The notes under the pieces were generated by a model. The model made no database searches. It was not told where the DNA came from and worked only from the letters and a program-made list of their open reading frames with translations. From contig NZ_CP139286.1 in NCBI RefSeq assembly GCF_034067285.1, forward strand, positions 1,612,001 to 1,676,000: DNA of 64,000 nt. Direction: 5' to 3'. Below are positions 15,345-23,906 of the stretch, piece after piece (positions within the stretch are counted from its first letter, which is position 1; each line of letters starts with the position of its first letter). The stretch is from Acinetobacter pittii (GTDB lineage: Bacteria; Pseudomonadota; Gammaproteobacteria; Pseudomonadales; Moraxellaceae). A program made the position numbers and the translations under genes.

Positions 15345-16550
15345 TTAAGGGACAATCACAAAATCAGGGTTTGCGATTGCAAAAATTGCTTCACGATCTG
15401 CAACTGGCGGATAAATCCAGACCGTATTAATTTCTTGTTTAATTTTTTTCGCCTCTTCACGTACAAACTGAACTTTTCGCTCCCATCCTTCAGTATAAAG
15501 TGCGCCCCATGGGCCTAAGTCAACACAAGTCACATACTTTGGTTGGCTATAGGCATGTAATGGTAAATCAACCAATTCTGCGGCAGCATTGTAACCAGCT
15601 ACACGGCCTAGGCTCATCGCATGCTGACATGACATCACGTTAAAATTACCTAAATCGTCGGTTGGAACTTTTACCGTATCACCCGTCACAAAAATATTTT
15701 TTGCCTCAGGTGCATGTAAATAAGCATCACCTAAAATACGGCCTAAATTATCTTTTTCACCTGCAATTTGAGAAGTAAGCGAGTTCGCTCGCATGCCCGC
15801 AGTCCAAATAACCGTCTCTGCTTCAATTCTTTCGCCGTTAGAAAGAGTTACACCAGAAGCATCAAGTGCAGTAACGCGTAGCCCAGCTTTACCTTCAACA
15901 CCAAGTTCCTCGAGAGCTTCACGAATGACAGCCGCAGCTTCGTTACCCAAGGCTGCACCAATTTCTGCTGATGAATCGACTAAAACCACACGAATATCAG
16001 GTTCACCTAAAATATTACGCAGACGCTCAGGCATTTCAGTCACTGTTTCAAGCCCAGTCAGGCCGCCACCAGCAACAACTACAGTATTACGAGCTGCATT
16101 TGCAGGTTTATTGGCTAAGTTCTTAAGGTGCTGGTCTAGTTTTTCGGCATTTTCTAATGTGCTTACGCTAAATCCATACTCGGTAAGACCTGGTATTGGT
16201 GGCATAAATGTGGTGCTTCCAGTTGCCAGAATAAAACGGTCATAGCTTAAAGTCTGTTTATCGCCCTGAGTTGTGGTAATCACAAGATTTTGGGCAGCAG
16301 CATCAATTTCATTTACCCAGCCAGCTACATATTTAACATCAACTACGCTTAATACTTCTGAAATATCAGGGTACATATTTTCAAGTACAGCTTCATAAAG
16401 ACGAGGACGAATATCCACATTTGGATTAGGGGAAACCAGCACTACTTCAATGTTTTGTTCTTGCGAAGCTAAGTAAATTGCCCGTTGTGCAGCAAGTGCA
16501 GCCCATAAACCAGCAAAGCCAGAACCTGCAATAATAATACGTTTACTCAT
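15345..16550 (-). CDS. FAD-dependent NAD(P)H oxidoreductase, type II NADH dehydrogenase-like
   Basis: The 401-residue protein has two Rossmann folds: FAD-binding GSGFAGLWAA near the N-terminus and NAD-binding VVAGGGLTGLE in the middle. The ATG motif (LATGSTTF) and the VTGDTVKVP segment are typical of NDH-2 and pyridine-nucleotide disulfide oxidoreductases without redox cysteines. It would pass electrons from NAD(P)H to a quinone or small acceptor. There is no clear C-terminal membrane anchor, so attachment would be peripheral. The Rrf2 regulator gene lies upstream on the same strand, with a 159-bp gap holding a 12-bp inverted repeat, so redox or iron-sulfur control is plausible. Confidence 0.88.
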   Translation of the reverse strand: MSKRIIIAGSGFAGLWAALAAQRAIYLASQEQNIEVVLVSPNPNVDIRPRLYEAVLENMYPDISEVLSVVDVKYVAGWVNEIDAAAQNLVITTTQGDKQTLSYDRFILATGSTTFMPPIPGLTEYGFSVSTLENAEKLDQHLKNLANKPANAARNTVVVAGGGLTGLETVTEMPERLRNILGEPDIRVVLVDSSAEIGAALGNEAAAVIREALEELGVEGKAGLRVTALDASGVTLSNGERIEAETVIWTAGMRANSLTSQIAGEKDNLGRILGDAYLHAPEAKNIFVTGDTVKVPTDDLGNFNVMSCQHAMSLGRVAGYNAAAELVDLPLHAYSQPKYVTCVDLGPWGALYTEGWERKVQFVREEAKKIKQEINTVWIYPPVADREAIFAIANPDFVIVP

Positions 16551-16570
16551 TTGATTATCCTTTTGATCTA

Positions 16571-16643
16571 TTTTTCGGACAACACATTCCAGCTCATCAC
16601 AAAATTTAGGGTGAGCGAATCCATTCTCTGATTGTCCGAAAAA
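16571..16643. promoter_or_regulatory. Inverted repeat between the Rrf2 and oxidoreductase genes
   Basis: TTTTTCGGACAA (16571-16582) and TTGTCCGAAAAA (16632-16643) are perfect 12-bp complements 49 nt apart, just upstream of the oxidoreductase start. They could be paired operator half-sites or a long-loop hairpin. Confidence 0.5.
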
Positions 16644-16709
16644 ATCTGAGAAGGCGTTTAAAAAGGATTAGGGGGAGTTTACTTTAGGGCGTGGAGCCCT
16701 ATCAGCTTA

Positions 16710-17258
16710 TTAGTCGGGCGTATCCCGTGATATTTTACTTTTTCGCATTTTTGCTGTTCTTCCTTCAATGCGTTCACTGATCCAACCATTTACATCACTA
16801 AAAAATACGTCGGGTGCATAACGGCCAAAACGGTCTGCAATATCGCCAAGTGTATGAGCACCTAAAGCGTCTCGCATGGCTTTTTCAGCCTGTAGCATGA
16901 CTGCATGTACTGCGCACACACCACTGGTTGCCCAATCTGGTGGGGCATTGTGAAAGACTGCACATTTTCCACGAACTTCTTGACACTCAAAAAGCGGTTT
17001 TTCACCCTCAATTGCATTCACGATATCTAAAAAACTAATTTCGTGCGCAGAGCGAGCCAGTAAATATCCGCCGCGAACACCTTCTTGTGCTACAACAAGT
17101 CCAGCCTTTTCAAGTTTAGGAAAAATCTTGGCCATAAAACTTGGAGAAACTCCTTGTAATTCGGCAAGATCCTTACTACTCAAAGGTTTATCTTCATTGT
17201 TCACAAGAAAAAGAAGACAGTGAATCGCATACTCGACGCTACTAGTGATATAAGCCAT
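16710..17258 (-). CDS. Rrf2 family transcriptional regulator
   Basis: The 182-residue protein has the Rrf2 winged helix (YAIHCLLFLVN, LAELQGVSPSFMAKIFPKLEKAGLV, RGGYLLAR). Downstream are Cys92, Cys99 and Cys115, the region that binds an iron-sulfur cluster in IscR and NsrR, but with wider spacing than in IscR. Iron-sulfur-based sensing is therefore plausible but unproven. A C-terminal basic tail follows. The NADH-dehydrogenase-like gene immediately downstream is its most likely target. The start has no strong ribosome site. Confidence 0.87.
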   Translation of the reverse strand: MAYITSSVEYAIHCLLFLVNNEDKPLSSKDLAELQGVSPSFMAKIFPKLEKAGLVVAQEGVRGGYLLARSAHEISFLDIVNAIEGEKPLFECQEVRGKCAVFHNAPPDWATSGVCAVHAVMLQAEKAMRDALGAHTLGDIADRFGRYAPDVFFSDVNGWISERIEGRTAKMRKSKISRDTPD

Positions 17259-17283
17259 TTAATTTCATAATTGATCAACTACA

Positions 17284-17307
17284 AACACAGACTAAAGCAG
17301 TCTGTGT
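17284..17307. promoter_or_regulatory. Hairpin/dyad upstream of the Rrf2 gene
   Basis: AACACAGACT and AGTCTGTGTT are perfect 10-bp arms around AAAGC, about 25 bp upstream of the Rrf2 start. It may be an operator or part of the upstream gene's terminator. Confidence 0.4.
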
Positions 17308-17318
17308 TTTAAGTCAAT

Positions 17319-17353
17319 AATAAAACTAAGACAAAGTTAGTCCTAGTTTTATT
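17319..17353 (-). terminator. Probable terminator of the MBL hydrolase gene
   Basis: AATAAAACTAAGAC pairs with GTCCTAGTTTTATT with one mismatch. It lies about 100 bp downstream of the minus-strand hydrolase stop codon. Confidence 0.5.
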
Positions 17354-17456
17354 TGGAATTATTGTAGAGAGTATAAATAGGTGATATATATCTGAATTTA
17401 AATACCTTTAAAGTAAAATTAGGGGCTATAAATAATTTAAAAAATATTGAAAAAAC

Positions 17457-18476
17457 TTACGAACGCCACCAATAATTTTCAACATTTGGCTCGTTTAAGT
17501 TTAAGAGTTCACCCATTTGAGGTGTACTAATCGCTAACTCGTTTTGTTGAGCCAAAGCGACGATACGTTCAAACGGGTCGTCCCAAGCATGAAGTGCCAA
17601 GTCAAAAGTACCATTGTGTATAGGCAACAAATAATGTCCTTTTAAATCGATATGTGCTTGCAGCGTTTGCTCGGGTTGCATATGAACATCGGGCCATTCA
17701 GGGTCATAAGCACCTGTTTCTAACATGGTGAGATCGAAGGGGCCATAGCGATGTCCAATCTCTTTAAACCCATCAAAATATCCTGTGTCACCGCTAAAAA
17801 ATACACGTAAGTCATTATCAATAATCACCCACGAGGCCCAAAGTGTTGCATTGCTATCGCCCATACCACGGCCTGAAAAATGATGGGCAGGGGTAGCAAC
17901 CAGTTCAAGTCCATCTACATGTGTGGTGTCCCACCAGTCGAGTTGCTGAACTTTTTCTGCTGGAATTCCCCATTTAATGAGTGTGTCACCCACGCCAAGC
18001 GGTGTTAAGAAATGCTCAACTTTATCGTTAAGTTGCATGACTGCGTGGTAGTCGAGGTGGTCGTAGTGGTTATGCGATAAAATCACGCCTTTAATAGGTG
18101 GTAAGTCAGCAATGTTAATCGGTGGCTGGTGGAAACGTTTTGGTCCAAGCCATTGAAAAGGTGATGCACGCTCTGAAAAAACTGGGTCGGTTAACCAAAA
18201 TTCATTTTGCAGTTTTAACAAGATGGTTGAGTGGCCCAAACGAAATAGAGAGCGGTCGGCTGCACTCAACAGTTGTTCTTTCGATAAACTTAAAACAGGA
18301 ATTTCTCTGTTTGGAACAGTGTCTTTTGGTTTGTTAAATAGAAATTTCCACATGAGCTGGAGCGTTTTGCCAAAAGAAGGCTTGTGTTGGTTCGGGCGTG
18401 TATTTCTAAATTTGCCATTGTGCTGCTGTGATGGCATTAAGGGATAAGGTAAGTCTGTTGTGTTTGAAATAGTCAT
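17457..18476 (-). CDS. MBL-fold metal-dependent hydrolase (NAPE-PLD/RomA-like)
   Basis: The 339-residue protein has the metallo-beta-lactamase metal motif HNHYDH (His135, His137, Asp139, His140), with FSGDTGYFDGF and LPIHNGTFDLALH further on. The FRLGHSTILLKL strand and the overall layout match the bacterial group related to NAPE-phospholipase D and RomA-type proteins. These hydrolyse phosphodiester or other ester bonds; the bacterial substrate is mostly unknown. No signal peptide is seen. A TetR gene lies upstream on the same strand, and a TetR-type operator (TGAGT-N4-ACTCA) lies about 80 bp before the start, matching the one at the TetR gene's own start. Confidence 0.87.
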   Translation of the reverse strand: MTISNTTDLPYPLMPSQQHNGKFRNTRPNQHKPSFGKTLQLMWKFLFNKPKDTVPNREIPVLSLSKEQLLSAADRSLFRLGHSTILLKLQNEFWLTDPVFSERASPFQWLGPKRFHQPPINIADLPPIKGVILSHNHYDHLDYHAVMQLNDKVEHFLTPLGVGDTLIKWGIPAEKVQQLDWWDTTHVDGLELVATPAHHFSGRGMGDSNATLWASWVIIDNDLRVFFSGDTGYFDGFKEIGHRYGPFDLTMLETGAYDPEWPDVHMQPEQTLQAHIDLKGHYLLPIHNGTFDLALHAWDDPFERIVALAQQNELAISTPQMGELLNLNEPNVENYWWRS

Positions 18477-18553
18477 CTTGTTTTTCCTTATTGGAACAAA
18501 CCTATATGTGCAAATAAGAACTTGGGCTAAGTGCTTATTTTGATTTATTTAAA

Positions 18554-18567
18554 TGAGTATTTACTCA
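18554..18567. promoter_or_regulatory. TetR operator candidate upstream of the MBL gene
   Basis: TGAGTATTTACTCA is a TGAGT-N4-ACTCA dyad shared with 19204-19217. It lies between the TetR gene and the hydrolase gene. Confidence 0.7.
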
Positions 18568-18582
18568 CTCATTAATTGGTTT

Positions 18583-18613
18583 AAAAATAAGGACGCCGTG
18601 CATCCTTATTTTT
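18583..18613 (-). terminator. Terminator of the TetR gene
   Basis: AAAAATAAGGA pairs with TCCTTATTTTT around CGCCGTGCA, directly after the TetR stop codon on the minus strand. Confidence 0.75.
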
Positions 18614-18617
18614 TTAT

Positions 18618-19187
18618 CTAAATTGAAACTGCATGCCAAAACGCTTCAAAACCAGATTTACGATAACGCTCGGTTTGAGAAGGGTCTTGGGCAATAAAAT
18701 TAAGTGTAACTTCTGCAAGCGCACCTAAAATTGAAGCAATAAATAACGGTGGATAATCTCTTAATTTGCCATCGTTAATTCTTTCTTGAATGTTTTGGGT
18801 GAGGTCACAAAAGGTTTGCATGCCAATTTGTTTGCTTTGCTCAGTAATTTGTTCTGAGGTTGAAAGCTGCGCCATCACTTTTCGTTTCAGAGGAGCTTCT
18901 AAACTCCAGTCCAAATAGCTTTGCCAGATATGCGACATTTGTGTTTGTAAGTCAGAATCGGCAGGGTAACCAAGCATCATGACCTGACGCAGTTCGGCCT
19001 TTAGTGAAAGGTATAACTGGTTCAGCAGTTCTTCTTTATTACTAAAATAGGTAAATAAAGTTCCTTCTGCCACGCCAGCAACTTTAGCAATTTTTGAGGT
19101 AGACGCACGCTCGCCAAGCTCAGCTAATATTTCAATAGCAGCGCTTAAAATTGCATTACGTTTATCTTCACTACGGGGACGAGCCAT
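18618..19187 (-). CDS. TetR family transcriptional regulator
   Basis: The 189-residue protein starts MARPRSEDKRNAILSAA and has the TetR helix-turn-helix (TSKIAKVAGVAEGTLFTYFSNKEELL). The ATG at 19187 is chosen over an in-frame TTG two codons upstream because TetR proteins of this type start MARP. The dyad TGAGTGATTACTCA lies 17 bp upstream of the start, and TGAGTATTTACTCA lies before the downstream MBL gene. It is therefore a likely autorepressor that also controls the hydrolase. The ligand is unknown. Confidence 0.9.
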   Translation of the reverse strand: MARPRSEDKRNAILSAAIEILAELGERASTSKIAKVAGVAEGTLFTYFSNKEELLNQLYLSLKAELRQVMMLGYPADSDLQTQMSHIWQSYLDWSLEAPLKRKVMAQLSTSEQITEQSKQIGMQTFCDLTQNIQERINDGKLRDYPPLFIASILGALAEVTLNFIAQDPSQTERYRKSGFEAFWHAVSI

Positions 19188-19201
19188 ATACAAACATATT
19201 A

Positions 19202-19219
19202 ATTGAGTGATTACTCAAT
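19202..19219. promoter_or_regulatory. TetR operator candidate at the TetR promoter
   Basis: ATTGAGTGATTACTCAAT is a perfect palindrome outside its central four bases. It shares TGAGT-N4-ACTCA with 18554-18567. Confidence 0.75.
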
Positions 19220-19558
19220 CATACATAAAAATAGTTAAAGCACAAGAAAGATTTTGTGAAGGTAAAAAGAAACATGGGTATTAATCAGAAGATATTTTTA
19301 CTAAAAAATATACTTATTTCTCCATTCATTAAGTGCTTTAGCGATGAGAGTTAAAGTAGATATAAGTCTAATAATCTATTGAAATTGTATAATATATTTA
19401 TAAAAAGTATAAAAATTGGCTCCTTCGATTGATCAAGAAATGGCCCTCGTTTATTCAGTTTAAAAAGTACACATTGAAGCCTAAAGATATATCCATTGTA
19501 TATCTTATTACGGCTGGGAAGCCGCTTAAACTTAATACAACTAAACAAGAAGGATATT
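19220..19558. other. Intergenic region without a recognisable gene
   Basis: This 339-bp AT-rich stretch lies between the TetR operator and the amidohydrolase gene. Open frames across 19429-19692 overlap the real gene and have no protein-like features. The AAGAAGGA ribosome site at its end sets the amidohydrolase start. No clear promoter was identified. Confidence 0.6.
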
Positions 19559-21286
19559 ATGAAAACAGTATTGAAAACGGCTTTATATCTAGCAATCTCA
19601 ATAGTATCAGTAGAAACATTCGCACAGTCTCAACAAGCAGATATGATTGTCTTGAATGCGGATATTCGTACTTCGAACCCAGCCCAACCTAAAGCACAAG
19701 CATTTGCAATCAAGGATGGTAAGTTTTTCGCAGTAGGAAATAATACATTCATAAAGAATATGGCCAGCAAAGAGACCCAAGTGGTTGATGCAAAAGGTAA
19801 GACTATATTGCCTGGTTTAACAGATGCTCATACTCATTTATTAGGTGGTTTAGAACTATGGGAAGGCGTAGATTTATATGGAATTACTGATCGTCAGCAA
19901 TGGTTCAAATTAATTGCTAAACGAGACAAAGAGTTGCCTAAAGGAGCATGGTTAACTGGTGGTCGATGGGATACCAGTATTTTAAAAGATTCAGCTATGC
20001 CGACAAAACAGGAACTTGATGCAATCATTCCAGATCGTCCCGTTGTTCTACAAGATATTGATTTCCATACTGTCTGGGTAAATAGTAAAACTCTACAATT
20101 ATTGGGTATTGATGAAAATACGCCAGTTCCACAAGGTGGAGAAATTATTAAAGATCCTAAAACAGGAAAATTAACAGGAATTTTTAAAGAAACAGCAGCG
20201 ACTCAATTAATTTTAAATAATCCAAAATATATTAAAGCTTTACCTTCAGGTGAAGCTGCGCTAGCCACATTAAAGAAAGTGGTAGCTCATTTCAATAGTT
20301 TAGGAATTACCTCTGTTCATGATATGTGGAACGAACTGTCAGACGTTTATCCTTCTATTTTAAACTCTAATCAACCATTGCCAATTAGAGTAAATTTCGG
20401 TCTTATGGCTGAAACAAGAGAAGGGCTAGCGACTGAAACTCAATTCCAAGCTTATTCAAATCAGCGCAATACGCTAAACCAACGTTTTCAACAAAAAGAG
20501 CAACAATGGCATCAGGGACCACAATTTCGTTTTGGCTACATTAAATATTTTGTTGATGGAACTTTGTTGAATTATACGGCAGCTTTAAATACTCCTTATG
20601 CAGATCGACATAACTTTAATGTAGAACCAGTAGCTAACCAAGCTCAGCTTAATAGCTTAGTAAAAAAAGCAAATGATGTAGGCTTTCCTGTCGCCATTCA
20701 TGCAATTGGTGATAGAAGTGTAGATATGGCCCTTAACGCAATTGAGAATAGTCCTAGTCATAAAAAGCTATTAAATCGTATTGAACATATCGAGGTTATG
20801 AGTAAAGAGGCCATGCCTCGTTTTGCACAAATAGGTGTGGTTGCTTCGATGCAGCCTGACCATGCGATCTCTGGTAATTACCAAGAGTCACGTTTAGGGG
20901 AAAAACGATTACCTTATAGTTATGCTTGGCAATCTTTATTGAGTAGTGGCGCTACGTTGGTTTTAGGCAGTGATTGGCCTACTGCACCAGAGAATCCAAT
21001 GCTTCAATTAAGTGATGCTGTATTTAGGGAATACAAGGGCAAAACACGCTATAGCGATAATGCCCTAAATTTAGATGAAGCTTTATATGCCTATACTCAG
21101 GCACCAGCAAATGTAGCGGGCTGGGGTAATGAAATTGGAAGTATAAGTGTCGGAAAATGGGCAGATTTTATTATTTTGCAAGATACCATGCGGACTCCAT
21201 TAAACAAAAATATTAAAGATTGGAAAGTTATCCAAACATGGTTCTCTGGAAAGAAAGTATACGACCAGAAAATTAATCACCAATAA
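19559..21286 (+). CDS. Exported amidohydrolase (YtcJ-like, metal-dependent)
   Basis: The 575-residue product begins with a signal peptide (cleavage near ETFA/QSQQ) and has the amidohydrolase layout: a beta-sandwich start (ADMIVLNADIRT), metal motif DAHTHLLGG, further ligands in AIHAIGDRS and HIEVM, and a late LGSDWPT aspartate. The closest recognised group is YtcJ/LAF3-like exoenzymes of unknown substrate, often cutting amides or carbamoyl compounds. The start at 19559 follows AAGAAGGA; in-frame methionine codons upstream lack a ribosome site. Periplasmic location fits the TorF-type porin gene that follows, but joint function is inferred. Confidence 0.88.
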   Translation: MKTVLKTALYLAISIVSVETFAQSQQADMIVLNADIRTSNPAQPKAQAFAIKDGKFFAVGNNTFIKNMASKETQVVDAKGKTILPGLTDAHTHLLGGLELWEGVDLYGITDRQQWFKLIAKRDKELPKGAWLTGGRWDTSILKDSAMPTKQELDAIIPDRPVVLQDIDFHTVWVNSKTLQLLGIDENTPVPQGGEIIKDPKTGKLTGIFKETAATQLILNNPKYIKALPSGEAALATLKKVVAHFNSLGITSVHDMWNELSDVYPSILNSNQPLPIRVNFGLMAETREGLATETQFQAYSNQRNTLNQRFQQKEQQWHQGPQFRFGYIKYFVDGTLLNYTAALNTPYADRHNFNVEPVANQAQLNSLVKKANDVGFPVAIHAIGDRSVDMALNAIENSPSHKKLLNRIEHIEVMSKEAMPRFAQIGVVASMQPDHAISGNYQESRLGEKRLPYSYAWQSLLSSGATLVLGSDWPTAPENPMLQLSDAVFREYKGKTRYSDNALNLDEALYAYTQAPANVAGWGNEIGSISVGKWADFIILQDTMRTPLNKNIKDWKVIQTWFSGKKVYDQKINHQ

Positions 21287-21301
21287 CACAAAGAGATAAA
21301 T

Positions 21302-21323
21302 AAAAAAGCCGAAAGGTTTTTTT
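21302..21323 (+). terminator. Terminator after the amidohydrolase
   Basis: AAAAAAGCC and GGTTTTTT around GAAA form a hairpin with one bulged base, followed by more T residues. Confidence 0.65.
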
Positions 21324-21433
21324 ATTTATCTAATTATATAAAAACACATAAATAAATAGGTCTTGTATTTTAGACAAGTTAATTTCTATTTATAAAAAAT
21401 ACAAGATAAGATCATGGAATGATAGGTTAATAT

Positions 21434-22192
21434 ATGAAATTAAATAAGTTGTTAATGGTTGCATTAATAATTTATTCTGCAGCAATGCCTGTGTATGCAG
21501 AAGTAAATAAAGATGACTCAGTAACTAATCCATTTTTAATAAGTGGGTCACTTACTTTTTTAACAGATTATTATTGGAGAGGAGTATCACAGACTAAAGG
21601 GAATCCTGCTCTACAAGGAATATTGAGGTTAGATCATGAGAGTGGTTTATATGCACAAGCTTTTGCCTCAAATATAGATTTAGAAATTGGTAGTTCTCTA
21701 GAGCTGGATTATTATATTGGCTACAATTATTTATTAAATGATTATTCGAAAATAAATATTCAGTATCTAGACGTAAACTATCCCGGAGCGGATAAGTCGT
21801 TACCGAATGTTAACTTTGAAGAGTATTCATTTAGCATCATAAATAACCAAATTCTGAAAAGTAATGATGAACTAAATTTTTCTATTTACTATTCACCAGA
21901 GTATTCAATGCAAACTGGGACAATGTTGCGCTATGAACTTGGTTATATCTATCCTATTAATAATTATTGGAATATTGTTGTACAGTTGGCTTATAACCAA
22001 TTTTCTAGCAAAACTGCCTATGATTTACTTTGGGGGACAGATCGTAAAGATGGTTTCTATGATTATAAATTAGGAGGAAATTTAACCTTTCAGGGGCTTA
22101 TTTTTGATTTATATTATGTCTCGTCGAATGTTAATAAAGAACTACCAGAAGCTGATCCAACTCTTGTTTTTAGTTTAACGAAAAACTTTTAA
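21434..22192 (+). CDS. TorF family putative outer-membrane porin
   Basis: The 252-residue protein has a signal peptide ending AMPVYA and the family signature near the N-terminus, SGSLTFLTDYYWRGVSQT, with GNPALQG and a DYYIGYNY strand following. It ends in phenylalanine (LTKNF), as expected of a beta-barrel. The family is conserved in proteobacteria; its transported solutes are not firmly known. It sits between an exported amidohydrolase and the agmatine-type catabolic genes and may serve uptake for either. A long-arm hairpin follows it. Confidence 0.85.
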   Translation: MKLNKLLMVALIIYSAAMPVYAEVNKDDSVTNPFLISGSLTFLTDYYWRGVSQTKGNPALQGILRLDHESGLYAQAFASNIDLEIGSSLELDYYIGYNYLLNDYSKINIQYLDVNYPGADKSLPNVNFEEYSFSIINNQILKSNDELNFSIYYSPEYSMQTGTMLRYELGYIYPINNYWNIVVQLAYNQFSSKTAYDLLWGTDRKDGFYDYKLGGNLTFQGLIFDLYYVSSNVNKELPEADPTLVFSLTKNF

Positions 22193-22222
22193 AAATATTA
22201 ATAATTATAAATATATTGGATT

Positions 22223-22285
22223 AACTCAATAAATTTGGTTTAATTAAATTTATCTAATTATTTTAATTGCTGAGTTTATTGAGTT
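22223..22285 (+). terminator. Long-loop inverted repeat, probable terminator of the porin gene
   Basis: AACTCAATAAA (22223-22233) and TTTATTGAGTT (22275-22285) are perfect complements around a 41-nt AT-rich loop, followed by TTTT. The long loop makes a terminator role tentative. Confidence 0.45.
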
Positions 22286-22454
22286 TTTAATAAAAGAAAT
22301 ATAATTACAAAAGGTTGAAGTTTTACAGGCAAAACAAAAAATGTTTAATGGTGCACATATTTAAATTTGCCTATTGTGGGGTTTTAATAATTGATATTTT
22401 TATATTTTACTTTTTGTTGATTTGATTTTTAGGTTGTATTTTTATTTTAGTTAA

Positions 22455-22492
22455 TTTTAAATTGGCACCTTTGAAAGTTTTAAAATTGGCAC
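22455..22492. promoter_or_regulatory. Direct repeat upstream of the M20 hydrolase gene
   Basis: TTTTAAATTGGCAC (22455-22468) and TTTTAAAATTGGCAC (22478-22492) are tandem copies about 24 bp apart. They lie about 80-120 bp before the first gene of the agmatine-type cluster and may bind a regulator. Nothing else was seen in the 366-bp gap beyond this and the inverted repeat at 22223. Confidence 0.4.
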
Positions 22493-22573
22493 TCGTTTTT
22501 AATAAAGAAATTTATCAAATTAGAGTGTATAAAAGCTGCACAAAAAATATATTTATAAATGGAAGTTAAAAAG

Positions 22574-23836
22574 ATGAAGAAAGTAAATGCAGAGCGGTTG
22601 TGGCAAATGTTAATGGAAATGGCAAAGATTGGCGCAACTGATAAAGGTGGTAATACACGGTTAGCTCTTACAGATGAGGATGTCGCTGGTCGAGCACTAT
22701 TAATAGAATGGGCAAAAAAAATTAATCTTTCTTGTCATTATGATGAGATTGGTAACTTAATTTTGCGTCGTTCAGGTCGTAATGAAACAGCCTTACCTAT
22801 TGTTATGGGAAGCCATTTAGATACTCAACCTAAAGGTGGTCGTTTTGATGGGATTTATGGTGTATTGGCTGGAATGGAAGTTTTACAGCGTTTAGCAGAA
22901 GAGCAGGTAACAACTTACCATCCCTTAGAACTCATCGTATGGATGAATGAAGAAGGCGCACGATTTACTCCAGCGATGATGGGATCTGCTGTATTTACAG
23001 GCACTTTGGCAAAGCAAGTAGCGTATGAAAATAAAGATAAGCAGGATATTTCTGTCTATTCTGAATTAGTGCGTACTGGTCAGCTCGGAGATTTATCTTT
23101 AGCACGCCCGTTTCAAGGCTACTATGAAGTTCATATAGAACAAGGTCCTGTATTAGAGACAAACCAAGTTGCTATTGGAGTTGTCACGGGTGGGCAAGCA
23201 ATTCTTTGGTTAGATATTCAAACCAAAGGTAAAGCGGCTCATGCGGGCACTACACCTATGAATGTTCGTAAAGATACGATGGTCGGTGTTGCAACTATGA
23301 TCGCTACACTTGAACAACTCATTTTAGAAAAATTTCCTGAAGGTTTAATTACTTTTGGTGAATTACAAGTACAAAATTCTTCACGCAATACTATTCCTGC
23401 CGAAATAAATTGGACAATTGATTTACGTCATCCTAATGATGCTTTATTAGCAGAAATGGAAACTGAAGTTCGAAAAACTTTGCAATTAATAGCATCAGAA
23501 AAATCTTTAGAAATATCGATTTCTCAGCATTGGTTAAGTCCAGCTACTTATTTCGATGAAGCTTGTGTTGAAACAGTACAAACAGCCGTTGATAAATTGG
23601 GTTATTCAAATCAACAAATCGTAAGTGGTGCAGGGCACGACGCTATTAATCTTGCTAAGCATTGTCCAACTACCATGATTTTTATCCCTTGTATTGACGG
23701 ATTAAGTCATAACGAAGCTGAAGATATTTATTTACAAGACGCCGCACAAGGTGCCGATGTTTTACTCAATGCAATTTTGAATTATGACGCTATGCAAGCG
23801 CAAAAAAATATTAAACAACATTCATTAGCCGTTTAA
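22574..23836 (+). CDS. Zn-dependent M20 hydrolase, hydantoinase/carbamoylase (N-carbamoylase) family
   Basis: The 420-residue protein shows the M20 N-carbamoyl hydrolase motifs: GSHLDTQPKGGRFDG with metal His/Asp, NEEGARF with the catalytic and metal glutamates, HIEQGPVLE and a late SGAGHDA segment. The family cuts N-carbamoyl amino acids, ureidopropionate or allantoate, releasing CO2 and ammonia. The ATG at 22574 is preferred because GGAAG lies 8 nt upstream. It is the first gene before a transaminase, aldehyde dehydrogenase, permease and agmatine deiminase. There it could take the place of N-carbamoylputrescine amidase AguB, which is missing; this is inference. Confidence 0.87.
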   Translation: MKKVNAERLWQMLMEMAKIGATDKGGNTRLALTDEDVAGRALLIEWAKKINLSCHYDEIGNLILRRSGRNETALPIVMGSHLDTQPKGGRFDGIYGVLAGMEVLQRLAEEQVTTYHPLELIVWMNEEGARFTPAMMGSAVFTGTLAKQVAYENKDKQDISVYSELVRTGQLGDLSLARPFQGYYEVHIEQGPVLETNQVAIGVVTGGQAILWLDIQTKGKAAHAGTTPMNVRKDTMVGVATMIATLEQLILEKFPEGLITFGELQVQNSSRNTIPAEINWTIDLRHPNDALLAEMETEVRKTLQLIASEKSLEISISQHWLSPATYFDEACVETVQTAVDKLGYSNQQIVSGAGHDAINLAKHCPTTMIFIPCIDGLSHNEAEDIYLQDAAQGADVLLNAILNYDAMQAQKNIKQHSLAV

Positions 23837-23906
23837 AAAATTAATTAACTGAAAAAAATACAAGCTTCCGGAGCGGAGTATTGTAATAAATGAGGATGGA
23901 AATAGT

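Noticed and set aside
15793..16245. A 150-residue plus-strand frame inside the NADH-dehydrogenase-like gene
   Set aside because: Its serine/arginine/proline-rich product is typical of an antisense shadow of a conserved enzyme gene.
22460..22495. TTGGCAC repeats considered as sigma-54 promoters
   Set aside because: The GG-N10-GC spacing that defines -24/-12 promoters is not met by either copy.
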